Shown here: positions 51,262-60,957 of the stretch, piece by piece | Layout of the letters: each line of letters opens with the position of its first letter | Numbering within the stretch: the stretch's first letter is position 1 | NCBI GenBank assembly: GCA_028023455.1 | Contig: JAQFVV010000021.1 | Span: 5,732,853-5,796,852, forward strand | Reading direction: 5' to 3' | Length of the DNA: 64,000 bases | Source: Epiperipatus broadwayi | Lineage: Eukaryota > Onychophora > Udeonychophora > Euonychophora > Peripatidae | Notes under the pieces: generated by a model | What the model was told of the DNA's origin: nothing | Databases searched by the model: none | Seen by the model: only the letters and a program-made list of their open reading frames with translations | Program-made: the position numbers and the translations under genes

Positions 51262-51380
51262 ATTTAAACACTTCGATTATTTGAAAAAAAGAGCATACAA
51301 TACATAGTCGGGGAAAGAGATATAGAATAATTTATGGGATTCATCTGTTGGTATATAATTTATGTTAATATACATATAGT

Positions 51381-51545
51381 CAGGGCCAGCGGAAGCGGGC
51401 ATGCAACGCATGCTAGGCATGCGGGCGCTGGCAGAAGGAGGCGCCATCACTGAGAGATTAGCATCTGAAAAAGAAGGCGTCATCCCTGACAGGGGCACCA
51501 AAATCAAATTTGCATGCGGGCGCCTAGTACCCAGCGCCGGCTCTG
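51381..51545. mobile_element. GC-rich hAT-type MITE, 165 bp, perfect 8-bp duplication
   Basis: The ends are CAGGGCCAGCG and (inward on the other strand) CAGAGCCGGCG. CATATAGT flanks both sides exactly (51373-51380 and 51546-51553). The body is very GC-rich against the local background, with repeats of GCATGC and GGCGCC. The exact target duplication marks it as comparatively recent. The 70-odd-codon frames on both strands over it are compositional. Confidence 0.9.
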
Positions 51546-51699
51546 CATATAGTGTCCATATACATGCTACACACTTTTTTATTTATTTGTTTACTTTTAC
51601 CCCCATGTATCAAACCTGGTGAGTACTGAAAAATGTTGGCTAAAAGGATTTTTTGTGTGAAAAGAAGCTATTAAGAGAAAAGGAGAAAACAATAGATCA

Positions 51700-51785
51700 A
51701 GAGTATGATATAATAGTAGTGCATCTGCCTATCATGCCTATGATCTAGGTTTGAATGTAGGCAAGTAACTTGAAAAATTATTTCT
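51700..51785 (+). repeat. Decayed tRNA-like SINE head
   Basis: TATAATAGTAGTGCATCTGC (A-box-like), then CTATCATGCCTATGATC where an anticodon arm would be, and TAGGTTTGAATGTAGGC (B-box-like), then AAGTAACTTGAAAAATTATT. It resembles a tRNA-Asp/Gly-like head followed by a SINE body. Not a functional tRNA. Confidence 0.5.
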
Positions 51786-51944
51786 GATTCAATTTATACT
51801 TAGAACATTTTTTAAAAAATACTCTACCTAATTAACTTTTTTAATATGGAAACTATATAGAAATAATTTTATTATATATATACAATTTCATAATATAATA
51901 TTTATTATTTAAATACAAATATAATTAATATACTATGTGTGGAA

Positions 51945-52108
51945 GATGATGATCTGGACCAAATGATGAGTGCTAGTTCACCACGAAATATATATATTAA
52001 TATCATTTATCTTTTTCACATGTGATTTGTCAGGTATATTGATTGTATGGGATAGAGTGGATAACTAAAGAGAACTTGATAGTCTATGTTCAAATCCCCT
52101 ATATTAAT
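51945..52108. repeat. Member of the 7.0-kb fold-back family (degraded)
   Basis: GGGATAGAGTGGATAACTAA, ACTTGATAGTCTATGTTCAA and ATCCCCTATATTAATATA match the right arm of the 12.66-kb and 53.69-kb copies. The left arm is mostly lost. It abuts the 3' end of the Penelope-like element. Confidence 0.55.
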
Positions 52109-53305
52109 ATATTTATTATATTTTAATCAAAACTACCCCAAATCCAAAATTCAACCAGACCAGCATAAAAATAATATTAAAACACAACCAGAGGTTTCAC
52201 TGCTATAAGCAGACTTCTCAAGTGTAAAGAACTACAAAAACTACACAATATATATAATATTAAAAATTACCCACAAATCCATTCACTTCCCATTCACCCA
52301 TAATATTAAAAGAACTCTTAAATAAGTTAATTGCTTCAGAATAATAAATTTTCAATAATAAAGATTCTTTAATTCTTCTTTTGATTTCATTTCTCCCAAA
52401 GAAGACAACCTTAGCTTCATCAAAATCAATAGTGTGGCCTGTATCTTTTTCATGGACATACAAAGCAGAACTAAGATATCTATTTTTAACTCTACTTTTA
52501 TGAACCTTTATTCTTTTATTTAAACTCAAACTACTCTGACCTATGTAAACCTTCTTACAAAATAAACAAGGGATAAAATATACTACACCAGGAATAGTCT
52601 TTCTATCAAAAATTTCTTTTGTAATATTTAATAAATTATTCAATGTAACACCCCTTTTCCAAGCAATTTTCTTATTTCCAAACAATATACTATTTCTACA
52701 TACAATTTTATAAGAAGACAATTTAAATGGCAAAGAAATAAAATCATATTTTTCTTTAACCTTTACATCCTTACAAATATTACTATTAAATAAAATACTT
52801 TTAACAAACTTATCAGAGTGACCAATACTTAAGTAATCTTTATAAAATTGATATTTCTGAAACAAAGCTACCCCACTAGAATTATTTAATTTAATATTCC
52901 TATGACAATAATTCCTTAAAGCAGCTACTGTATGAGATACAGACTGATAGCTATCAGGTTTAATTATAGATCTTAATTCTTTACTTTTAACTAACTGATT
53001 ACACAATAAACAATTAGTTTCTACATTTCTAATTACCAAAAGATCTAAAAATTTTAACTTGCCAAAATCTAACCCTTCTCCTTCTAACACAAATTTTATA
53101 GAAGGATCAAAACAATTAAACTCATTAACAAATTCCTTCAATTTATCATTCTCAACTACAAATAAACAATCATCAACATATCTGACAAATAACTTTACAT
53201 ATAAACAACTCTTTTTAATAATAATTTCCTCTTCCATATTATATTTTGTATATTTATAGTTCTAAAGAAGACTGTTCTGTAGTCAAAATTGTACCCATTA
53301 AATTA
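52105..53305 (-). mobile_element. 5'-truncated Penelope-like element
   Basis: A minus-strand element with an RT/GIY-YIG frame (52260-53237) and a 3' flank at 52105-52259. That flank contains CTTGAGAAGTCTGCTTATAG and CAGTGAAACCTCTGGTTG, a stem-and-GAAAC layout often seen in Penelope terminal regions. At the 5' side a + strand segment (TTCTAAAGAAGACTGTTCTG then TAGTCAAAATTG, 53259-53292) looks like a diverged inverted copy of the same layout, as in Penelope elements with an inverted partial terminal repeat. The N-terminal RT half is absent. Confidence 0.8.
52260..53237 (-). CDS. Penelope-like RT C-terminal part with GIY-YIG endonuclease
   Basis: An open frame of 325 residues from an ATG. Penelope-like retroelement proteins copy element RNA and cut target DNA with a C-terminal GIY-YIG nuclease. 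Residues 19-23 (RYVDD) are RT motif C with both catalytic aspartates; the RT thumb follows (about 30-130). Residues 217-233 carry the nuclease core GVVYFIPCLFCKKVYIG. It is followed by R242 in NKRIKVHK, a histidine at 247 and E291 (KESLLLK), the expected Arg, His and Glu of the active site. A CCHH-like pair precedes the nuclease (CLLC near 77-80). A full protein is about 750-850 residues, so roughly the first half is missing and the ATG is internal. The surviving frame has no stop in 978 bp, so the insertion is recent, but alone it cannot transpose. Confidence 0.85.
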   Translation of the reverse strand: MEEEIIIKKSCLYVKLFVRYVDDCLFVVENDKLKEFVNEFNCFDPSIKFVLEGEGLDFGKLKFLDLLVIRNVETNCLLCNQLVKSKELRSIIKPDSYQSVSHTVAALRNYCHRNIKLNNSSGVALFQKYQFYKDYLSIGHSDKFVKSILFNSNICKDVKVKEKYDFISLPFKLSSYKIVCRNSILFGNKKIAWKRGVTLNNLLNITKEIFDRKTIPGVVYFIPCLFCKKVYIGQSSLSLNKRIKVHKSRVKNRYLSSALYVHEKDTGHTIDFDEAKVVFFGRNEIKRRIKESLLLKIYYSEAINLFKSSFNIMGEWEVNGFVGNF

Positions 53306-53685
53306 ATTAGAAATAAAAAAATTTATGCAAATAATTATTATTTTAATAGATTGATTAGTAAATAAGTATTTAGTAGCTACAAGAAAAACTAAGGATGAGA
53401 AACAGCCAAGCCTGATGTGCCTTGGCTTCTCTTTCATTGTTCTTCTGTGGTTTGCTATTGGAGAAATTTGCCTTTGCAATGGGCTATTACCTTTCTTTAA
53501 ACCTATAAATATATTTATTTTAGGAGATGATGAAATCTCCAAGCATTACTTATATTAAATTTAAATAGACTTCTCACTCATATTTTTTGTTCAACTACAA
53601 GTTTATTTAAATGATTGAACTTGGAGAGACATCTAATTATTCAATTTGGTTCCTCTGTTGAATCTACTATATACATTATAATGTA
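53306..53685. other. AT-rich DNA, nothing recognised
   Basis: A 79-codon minus frame (53303-53542) has no recognised domain. Confidence 0.35.
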
Positions 53686-53687
53686 GG

Positions 53688-53875
53688 GGATTTTAACACA
53701 GACTTTCAGGCTTTCTTCAGCCATCCACTCTATCTCATACAACCAATGCACATGATCACACACATGTGAAAAATACTTTTTTACTTGTGTGTGGTCATGT
53801 ATATCATTTGTCTGAGATAGGGTGGATGGCTGAAAGAAGATTGAAAGTCTGTGTTCATGCCCCCCATATTACCTC
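53688..53875. repeat. Fold-back repeat, about 185 bp, best copy of the short form
   Basis: The left arm has GGGGATTTTAACACAGACTT, CAGCCATCCACTCTATCTCA and CACACACATGTGAAAAATAC. The right arm has the complements (GAGATAGGGTGGATGGCTGA, TTGAAAGTCTGTGTTCATGC), ending CCCCCCATATTAC. The arms are about 85 bp each and the loop is very short. It closely matches the 12.66-kb copy. Confidence 0.8.
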
Positions 53876-54049
53876 TAGACTGCAGATACATAAAATATAT
53901 TTGTATTTAAAAATATTAAATACATTATAGAAACTATATATTTTCTGTTAGTCAAATCTAATTCAACTCTGCTATATCTTCATTTGATTGCTTTCCATCT
54001 CTGTTCCATTGTGGATCTTTTTCAAAGAGAAATTCATAATATACAGCTT

Positions 54050-54800
54050 TTTATTATCATCATCAACCATTATCAATCCACTGCAGGATGAAGGTCTATC
54101 CAAGTTCAATCCATATTCTCTGACCTTTACCTTCTCTTCTCTGCATCAATCCTGCACACTTTCTTATTTCATCTATCCATCTCACATGTGGTCTCTTTCT
54201 AGGTCTTTTACAATCTCTTGTAATCCAGTTTAAGATTCCAATTGCCCATCTATTATTATCTCTTTAAGCAATATGTCCAGCCCAACATCACTTCAGTCTT
54301 TTAATTTTTCCACTGAGGTCAGTATCCCTTTTTTCTTCTATAACAAAATTTACGTATGGTATTTCCATTTTTTGATTATTTTCCAATCTGGTATTAAAAT
54401 CACCATAAAAATTTTGAAATGTGATTTATTCTCATCAAAAGCATTCCATACATTTGTATTATATTCTTTATGTTTTCATCAGAATGAGAAGTTATGGAGA
54501 TATAAATCTGAATGAAATACATTTGTATCTTCCATTATGTTAAATAATTAATGTTACCATTCAGTTGCATATTCTATTAATCTCTACAGTTTTGTTTTGT
54601 TCTTGTTTATTATGATACCCATTTCATTTGTTATTCCAGAACTTTTGTCTTTGTAGTAAAGTATTTATAAATTTTTTTCTTCTAATTTCACAATGTCTGA
54701 TAATGTACCATCTAATGTTAAAGTCATTCATTCAATTCATACACTCCATCCAAAGTTATCTGTAGTTATTGGTAGCTGAATTAAAGCCCATCACTGAATA
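54050..54800 (-). pseudogene. RTE-like LINE ORF2, RT end to C-terminus
   Basis: Broken minus-strand frames show, from 54800 downward, NEMGIIINKNKTKL (the GLKINxxKTK segment after the YADD block), LDG.WAGHIA.RDNNRWAIGI around 54240-54300, and RDxxRPRKRPHVR...WIELG near 54100-54215, then a GATGATGATAATAA tail at 54055. A + strand frame at 53988-54515 is antisense. In this copy the codons after HIA are AGAGATAATAATAGATGG, which is informative for the interrupted copy at 55.4/60.8 kb. Confidence 0.75.
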
Positions 54801-55394
54801 GCAGTCCACAAACAGAAAATCCTCAGAATTTTCTGTCTTTAATCAAAAATTATTGATGCCTTGGCTGAAATATTTATAGCTCCAGGAATTTAAGATCTGA
54901 CATGATTGAAAAGTAAAAGGTAATGGGCATTCCCATATACATTCCCATATTTATCCTGACTAAAAAAAACAATTGACATTTTAAGATCAGGATTCTGAGA
55001 ACAAAAGCTATAATGTTTTCTTGGTCTAAAACTGAGATGCAAAAATTGTTGTATGTTTGTTTGCATGTTGGCTAGCATCTCATGCATATTGCTTTACCAT
55101 ATAAAATATCTTATGGTAATGACAATTGAATCAATGAGAATGATTATATACATGTATATATATTAGAGGGTGATAAAATATCACCATTCATCTGTAAAGC
55201 TGATGAAAACAGAACCAATTTTGCTCATAGCTTGAGTTAGTTTTGTAAGATTAATTATCAAATTCATGAGATCTTTCTAGTCTGATTTAAAGTGATCTTA
55301 GATAATATTCACAAAACATAATATCTAAGTATTCAATTTTAATAAAAATTGTGAATGTCAATATAGATGAAATTGGGAGAATTCATTGCTTCCA
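54801..55394. other. AT-rich DNA, nothing recognised
   Basis: No supported gene; possibly the 5' continuation of the RTE remnant, but without readable motifs. Confidence 0.35.
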
Positions 55395-55612
55395 AAAATA
55401 TGACAATATGTATCTTAGATTTGGAAGCTTAACAGAAGAAGAATATATAGATTTTGGACTCCTCAAAGAAGTATAGAGAGATGCATGTTAGGAACAACAA
55501 GAAGAAATCAAAAACAAAATACATGGGTGAGAGAACAAACAGATGTTATTGATATCATTGAATGAATTAAGAGACTGAAGTGGAGTTGGATTGTTTATAT
55601 TGCTAGAAGAGA

Positions 55613-55625
<13 letters not shown>
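55395..55625 (+). pseudogene. RTE-like LINE ORF2, 5' half of an interrupted copy
   Basis: The + strand reads TPQRSIERCMLGTTRRNQKQ, then WVREQTDVIDIIE, IKRLKWSWIVYIARRDKN with one in-frame stop. This matches the RTE order (RxxQRxMERAMLG...R..T...DI..R...LKW.W.GHIARR). It stops at the RDKN codons near 55625; homology resumes at 60762, directly after an (AAT)n tract. The two pieces fit together as one copy split by the intervening 5.1 kb. Confidence 0.8.
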
Positions 55626-56111
<486 letters not shown>

Positions 56112-56220
56112 TTAATTTAATTTATTAAACATATAATCTCCTTGTGATAAAAAATCATGCATGGAGCTTAACAAAAGTACATGTGCAAATAAAATAAAAC
56201 ATTAATATACAATAAAATAA

Positions 56221-58971
56221 TTAAATAGAAATAAAAAGTTTTTCATTATCATCAATTATAATCCAGTCCATAATGAATTTTCTCAATGTTTTCCTTGATA
56301 GGTCATTAACATTAAATCCAATGTTCCTTATAAAAATATTATAAAATCTTGGACCAAGATAACATTTCTGATACCTACAATGAGTTTTAAAATATGCTGG
56401 TTCAAATAATAAATCAAAATCACTTGATCTAGTCACCATTATTGATGAAGAATTATTTTTATTCATTTCTTTATATTTAATATAATAGCACAAAATATTC
56501 ACTAAAAATAATTGATGAATAGTTAAAACTCCAGCACACTTATATAATTCAAATCTTGACAAGTCCAAAGGTTTAAACAAAATAATTCTTAATGTAAAAT
56601 TTTGTAGTGTTTGTAAAGACTTCAAAAAATATGCTGCAGTGCCACCCCATAAAGTTATACCATAACAAAGTCTGCTTAAGAAAATTTGCTTATATATACT
56701 TAATAGGATAGATTTATTCAAACAATCTCTTAATCTATAAAAAAGGAAATTAAGTTTTCTTAATTTTACTTGAAGCCAAAAAATATGTTTATCCCAATGT
56801 AAATACTCATCCAAAACCAAGCCAAGGTAAGAAATTGTTGAAGTCCTGGTAATTTTCTGACAAGAGGTTTGATTCACATAAGGCAATTGAATTAACAAGT
56901 CTTTTGCTGGAATATTTTTAAGAGAATATATTATGTAATTACACTTATTAATATTTAGCAGTAATCTATTATTGTTCATCCATCGTGTAATTTTAAATAA
57001 ATCTTCATTCACAAGTTTCTCAAGTAAACTATATGAAACTGCTGAAGTAACTAAAGCAGTATCATCTGCAAAACAAAAAATGTTAGAATGAAGAGAAAGA
57101 TCAAGCAGATCATTAATATAAACAGTAAATAACAATGGACCCAGGACTGAACCTTGAGGAACCCCATATCTAATTATTTCAGAATTGCTCAAGAAATTAT
57201 TAATTTTAACAAATTGGCTTCTATTACTTAAATAAGATTTAAACCATTCAAGCATAGTACTCCTTATGCCACAATGGTGTAACTTAATTATTAATATATC
57301 ATGTGGAACACAGTCAAATGCTTTCCACAAATCTAAATAAATGCCTATAGTTTTGTAACCTTTTTCTAAAGATTCAGTGATGACTGAAACATGTTCAGAT
57401 AAAGCCAGTTCTGTAGATCTTCCTGGCAAAAACCCAAATTGACTATTTGAAAATAAATTATATTTTTGAAAAAACAAAACAATTCTGTTTTTTACACACA
57501 TTTCCAAAATTTGAGACAATGTTGATAAAATAGAAATTGGCCTGTAGTTTTCCAAACATTCCCTATCTCCACTCTTAAAAATAGGTGTAACAACAGCAGA
57601 TTTTAAACAATCTGGAAATATACCTGAATCAATAGAAGAATTAAATAAAAAAGATAAAATTGGTAAAAGAATGGAAACATTTTCAATTAATATTTTTACA
57701 GAAATACAATCCAAACCAACACATTTCTTATGTCTCATTTTATAAAGAGAATCTAAAATTTCACAATCTTCAATCTCTTTAAAAACAAAAGAATTCACGA
57801 TAGATTTCTCATATTGAAAAACATGAGAACTGCAATTATTTTCAAAACTATTCATTAACAATTCCACACTATGTACAAAATATTGATTGAAATGATCAGC
57901 TATTAGTTTTGAATTATTTAAAACATCAATAGATATTTCATTAATCTTTAGTCTAGAAATTTGTGAAAATCCTTCCCTAAAAATAAATTTTTTAACAACA
58001 GTCCAAAAGTTGCTTAATTTAGTTGATTTTAAAGAATCAATTTGAGTAGAATAGAAAAACAATTTAGCTTTGACTATATCTTTCTTTATTTCTTTATCAA
58101 GAACCCTTAGCTGAATTTTAAATTCTTCATTAGCAGGAAACCTTTTGAAAAGCTTGTACAATTTCTTCTTTCTGTTAACTTTTGATATTAACTCATTTGT
58201 AATCCAATCATGTCTCTTCAAATCTTTCTTTTTTATATATTTTATAAAAGAACAATAATCTATAAACTCTGTCATCTTGTCAACAAAGAATGAAAATGCA
58301 CAATTTACATCATTCAACTCAAAGATTAAATTCCAATCATATTTAGTAATTAAGGAATGCAAACGATCATGAGATAAAAGTTTAAAACACTTTTTACTAT
58401 GAGAAAAATTCTTTTTAAAAGTAACAACAATTCCTTTGTGATCTGTAAGACACCAATCCAAAAAAGATGCTTTCAAAAGAATATTTTCAGGACATCTAGC
58501 GAAGACGTGGTCAATAAGTGAAGATGATGAAGATGTAACACATGTAGGATGAAATAAACATTGAATAAATCCAAAAAGTGACAGCATATTTAAATAATGT
58601 TGAGCAGCAACAGAAATTTCACCAGAAATATCAATGTTCAAGTCACCAACAAGCATAATGAATTTATCATTTAATCTAGTAAGTAATTCACTGAGTTCAT
58701 CATTGAAACTTTCAACTGTATGACTGCAAGACCTATACAGAGCAATAAGTGTTAATTTGTCAGAACCTAAAATGAAATTTAAAACAAGACACTCTGAAGA
58801 ATCAAAAACTGCATCAATAGAAGTCACACAAAGCACAGATTTATAATAAACTAAAACTCCACCTGACCTATTATTAATTCTAGAATTAATAATTGATGTA
58901 TATCCCTCTAACTCATACAGTCCTTTTTCACATTCCTTAATCCAGATCTCAGACAAAATTATAATATCAAA
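56221..58971 (-). CDS. LINE ORF2: endonuclease and reverse transcriptase
   Basis: The protein nicks target DNA and reverse-transcribes the element RNA. The open frame is about 916 codons long; the first in-frame codon usually taken as start (58956) is TTG, not ATG. Counting from that TTG, the endonuclease shows SEIWI (catalytic Glu, residue 3), GDLN (104-107), LIDH (147-150) and TDH (171-173). The RT shows NYRPISIL (470-477), FLPGRST (509-515), YLDLWKAFD (540-548), YGVPQGSVLGPLLF (597-610) and FADD (629-632). All catalytic residues visible are intact. Upstream of a TAA at 58972-58974 the same frame continues with HINICSVRKYFDEL, the true endonuclease start with its conserved Asn, back to 59112 and the ORF1 stop. 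The original ORF2 was therefore about 960 codons. The stop makes this copy probably inactive; otherwise it is complete to ...NEKLFISI. Confidence 0.9.
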   Translation of the reverse strand, partial: FDIIILSEIWIKECEKGLYELEGYTSIINSRINNRSGGVLVYYKSVLCVTSIDAVFDSSECLVLNFILGSDKLTLIALYRSCSHTVESFNDELSELLTRLNDKFIMLVGDLNIDISGEISVAAQHYLNMLSLFGFIQCLFHPTCVTSSSSSLIDHVFARCPENILLKASFLDWCLTDHKGIVVTFKKNFSHSKKCFKLLSHDRLHSLITKYDWNLIFELNDVNCAFSFFVDKMTEFIDYCSFIKYIKKKDLKRHDWITNELISKVNRKKKLYKLFKRFPANEEFKIQLRVLDKEIKKDIVKAKLFFYSTQIDSLKSTKLSNFWTVVKKFIFREGFSQISRLKINEISIDVLNNSKLIADHFNQYFVHSVELLMNSFENNCSSHVFQYEKSIVNSFVFKEIEDCEILDSLYKMRHKKCVGLDCISVKILIENVSILLPILSFLFNSSIDSGIFPDCLKSAVVTPIFKSGDRECLENYRPISILSTLSQILEMCVKNRIVLFFQKYNLFSNSQFGFLPGRSTELALSEHVSVITESLEKGYKTIGIYLDLWKAFDCVPHDILIIKLHHCGIRSTMLEWFKSYLSNRSQFVKINNFLSNSEIIRYGVPQGSVLGPLLFTVYINDLLDLSLHSNIFCFADDTALVTSAVSYSLLEKLVNEDLFKITRWMNNNRLLLNINKCNYIIYSLKNIPAKDLLIQLPYVNQTSCQKITRTSTISYLGLVLDEYLHWDKHIFWLQVKLRKLNFLFYRLRDCLNKSILLSIYKQIFLSRLCYGITLWGGTAAYFLKSLQTLQNFTLRIILFKPLDLSRFELYKCAGVLTIHQLFLVNILCYYIKYKEMNKNNSSSIMVTRSSDFDLLFEPAYFKTHCRYQKCYLGPRFYNIFIRNIGFNVNDLSRKTLRKFIMDWIIIDDNEKLFISI

Positions 58972-59112
58972 TTAATAATCAAGTGAATGTGAAAGAATAA
59001 ACAACTCATCAAAGTATTTCCTCACACTACAAATATTTATATGAAAAATCTTAAAATTTTCAATAGCCAAATTATCTTCTCCTGTAACAATATTTTTAAA
59101 AGATAACCCATG

Positions 59113-60046
59113 TCATAAATAAGACAAATCAGATTCAGAACCAATCCTAATAGCCCTATCCCCTGTATCTTTCCTCAACCAAATTTTTCCACCTTTAATC
59201 CAAACAAACTTATACTTATTTTCTTTAGCCATAGTACGAACTTTCCAAAATAATTTCCTATTTTCAGGCAACAAATCTTCATTTAAATATATATGCTTAT
59301 CAACTGTAGCAATAGGCAAAACATCAGATAGATATAACTTAATTCTTTTACCTCCTAACAAGAATAAATCTCTTACCATTTTACTAACAAAATTAACCTT
59401 TATTACAGGCCTAAAACTACCTCCATATTTTAATCTATAAATAAAATTAATATAATTTTTATTGAAGTCAGACAATTCTAATTTTTTAGCTATATTTTCA
59501 ACAATATTAAATAAATTTTCATCATTAGCATATTCAACACCAACAATTTCAATATTGTTTTCTAATCTCTGCTGCTTTAAATAAAGAATTTCTTTTTGCA
59601 AATTGCATAACAAAGAATCTTGTGCTTTTACTTTTTCTTGCATTTTATTAAATTCTCTAATCAATATTTTTATATTATTTTGAACTAATTCAAGTTCTAA
59701 AGTAAGTTTAGCAAAAGACTGAGATAAAGAATCAATAATTATTCTGTAAAACAGGCAACATATCAAGTTTTCTATTCATCTGCTGAAGTAATTCAAGACT
59801 AGAATTATTATCTAAAGAATTAGATAAGGAATCAGAACTAGATCCATCATTTAAAGTCAAATTTAAATTAGTTCCTGCTCTACAATTTTTACACCTCCAT
59901 AATGCTTTATTTGTAGATAACATATTTTTAAATGTCTTTTCACTCACTGTACTACATTTAAAATGAACATTCCCATTACAACCCAGACAAGTTATAAAAT
60001 TTCCACCAAAAGGAAGAGCTAAATGACAAGAATTACATTTATCCAT
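59113..60046 (-). pseudogene. LINE ORF1: PHD finger plus coiled coil, one frameshift
   Basis: ORF1 proteins of this kind bind element RNA. From the ATG at 60046 (MDKCNSC) a complete PHD-type C4HC3 finger is visible: Cys 4, 7, 20, 23, His 28, Cys 31, 52, 55. A serine/asparagine-rich linker and the start of a coiled coil (LELLQQMNRKLDML) follow. Near 59735-59765 the frame shifts by one base: the first frame ends VLQNNY-stop, the second continues IIDSLSQSFAKLTLELELVQ at once as a heptad-like coiled coil. An RRM-like/CTD segment follows (about NIEIVGVE to KVRTMAKENKYKFVWIKGGK). It ends SDLSYL-TGA at 59113. Joined, it would be about 310 residues, usual for the class. ORF2 lies in the same frame directly after the TGA. 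Confidence 0.85.
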
Positions 60047-60585
60047 AATAATAATAAAATCTAAAGTTTTAAAACCAAACAAAGAAAAAAAATTAAACTA
60101 ATTGAAATTTCAACAGAGATTAAAAAGTAAGATAATTAAAAATCTAAAGTAAAGATAAAAATAAAATAAAATAAAATAAATCAATTAATTAAAAAAAAAA
60201 ATTCCAACAAAGATAAAAAACTAAGATAAAAAAATTCTAAAACAAGATAAAAAACCAAAAAGAAAGAAAAAATGGGTACTTAAAAATAAGTTAAAAGAAA
60301 TCAATAACTAAAAATTGAAATATAAAACCATTAGAAAATAAAATACATACAAAACAACATCAATAAAATCTCCAAACTCTACTTAATAATAGCATCACAA
60401 ATAGAAAAAAAAACTTAACCAAATAAGAATTATAGAATTATAAAATCAGAGAGAACAACAATGTAAACCCCAATTGTATGATTACACATCACTGTATACA
60501 TTAGAAATAATAAATTATTATTGAAACTAAAATCAGAGAGACAAATAACACATGTTAACTCTACAAAGTCAGCAGCAATAATCCA
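60047..60585 (-). promoter_or_regulatory. Putative 5' UTR / internal promoter region of the LINE
   Basis: The region upstream of ORF1, A-rich on the + strand, has internal near-repeats (AAATCAGAGAGA near 60446 and 60533; several AAAACTAAGATAAAA-like blocks; an (ATAAA)n at 60157-60180). In this class transcription starts at the element's 5' end from an internal promoter, but no specific motif is identifiable by eye. Confidence 0.4.
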
Positions 60586-60761
<176 letters not shown>

Positions 60762-60957
60762 ATGTACAATTGAAATATTAAACCAGATTCCAAAAAATTG
60801 TAAAAGACCTGGAAAGAGACCACATGTGAGATAGATGGATGAATAAAATAAGAAAATGCTCTGAGGTGATGTGGAGAAAAAAGACTAGAAATTAGAGAAG
60901 ATGGATTGAACTTGGAGAGCATCCTGCAGTGGATTGATAATGGCTGGAAATAACAAT
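60762..60957 (+). pseudogene. RTE-like LINE ORF2, 3' half of the interrupted copy
   Basis: Reading NNRCTIEILNQIPKNCKRPG, then KRPHVR, KIRKCSEVMWRKKTRN and WIELGEHPAVD, this is the C-terminal end of an RTE ORF2. It aligns with 54.25-54.05 kb (-) and 38.7-38.5 kb (-). Its first codons (Asn-Asn-Arg) are the end of the (AAT)n tract. It joins logically to the half at 55395-55625. Confidence 0.8.

Larger units (their letters stand above)
56112..60585 (-). mobile_element. Nearly intact CR1/Jockey-superfamily LINE, about 4.5 kb
   Basis: A minus-strand non-LTR retrotransposon: 5' region (60585-60047, A-rich on + strand), ORF1 with PHD finger and coiled coil (60046-59113), ORF2 with endonuclease and RT (to 56221), and a short 3' UTR with TTTAATAAATTAAATTAAAT running into (ATT)n. 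Defects seen are one ORF1 frameshift and one in-frame TAA in ORF2. Both flanks are (AAT)n of the same phase, with no other sequence between element and repeat. The clade is inferred from the PHD-type ORF1 and RT motifs, not from a phylogeny. Confidence 0.85.

Noticed and set aside
51277-51622. Alanine/glycine-rich frames on both strands
   Set aside because: They are produced by the GC-rich 165-bp hAT MITE.
53988-54515. Two + strand frames of about 80 codons
   Set aside because: Antisense to the RTE pseudogene coding on the minus strand.
56221-58956. A host gene for the 911-residue frame
   Set aside because: Endonuclease and RT motifs, an upstream PHD-type ORF1 and microsatellite flanks identify a LINE; the apparent start codon is TTG.
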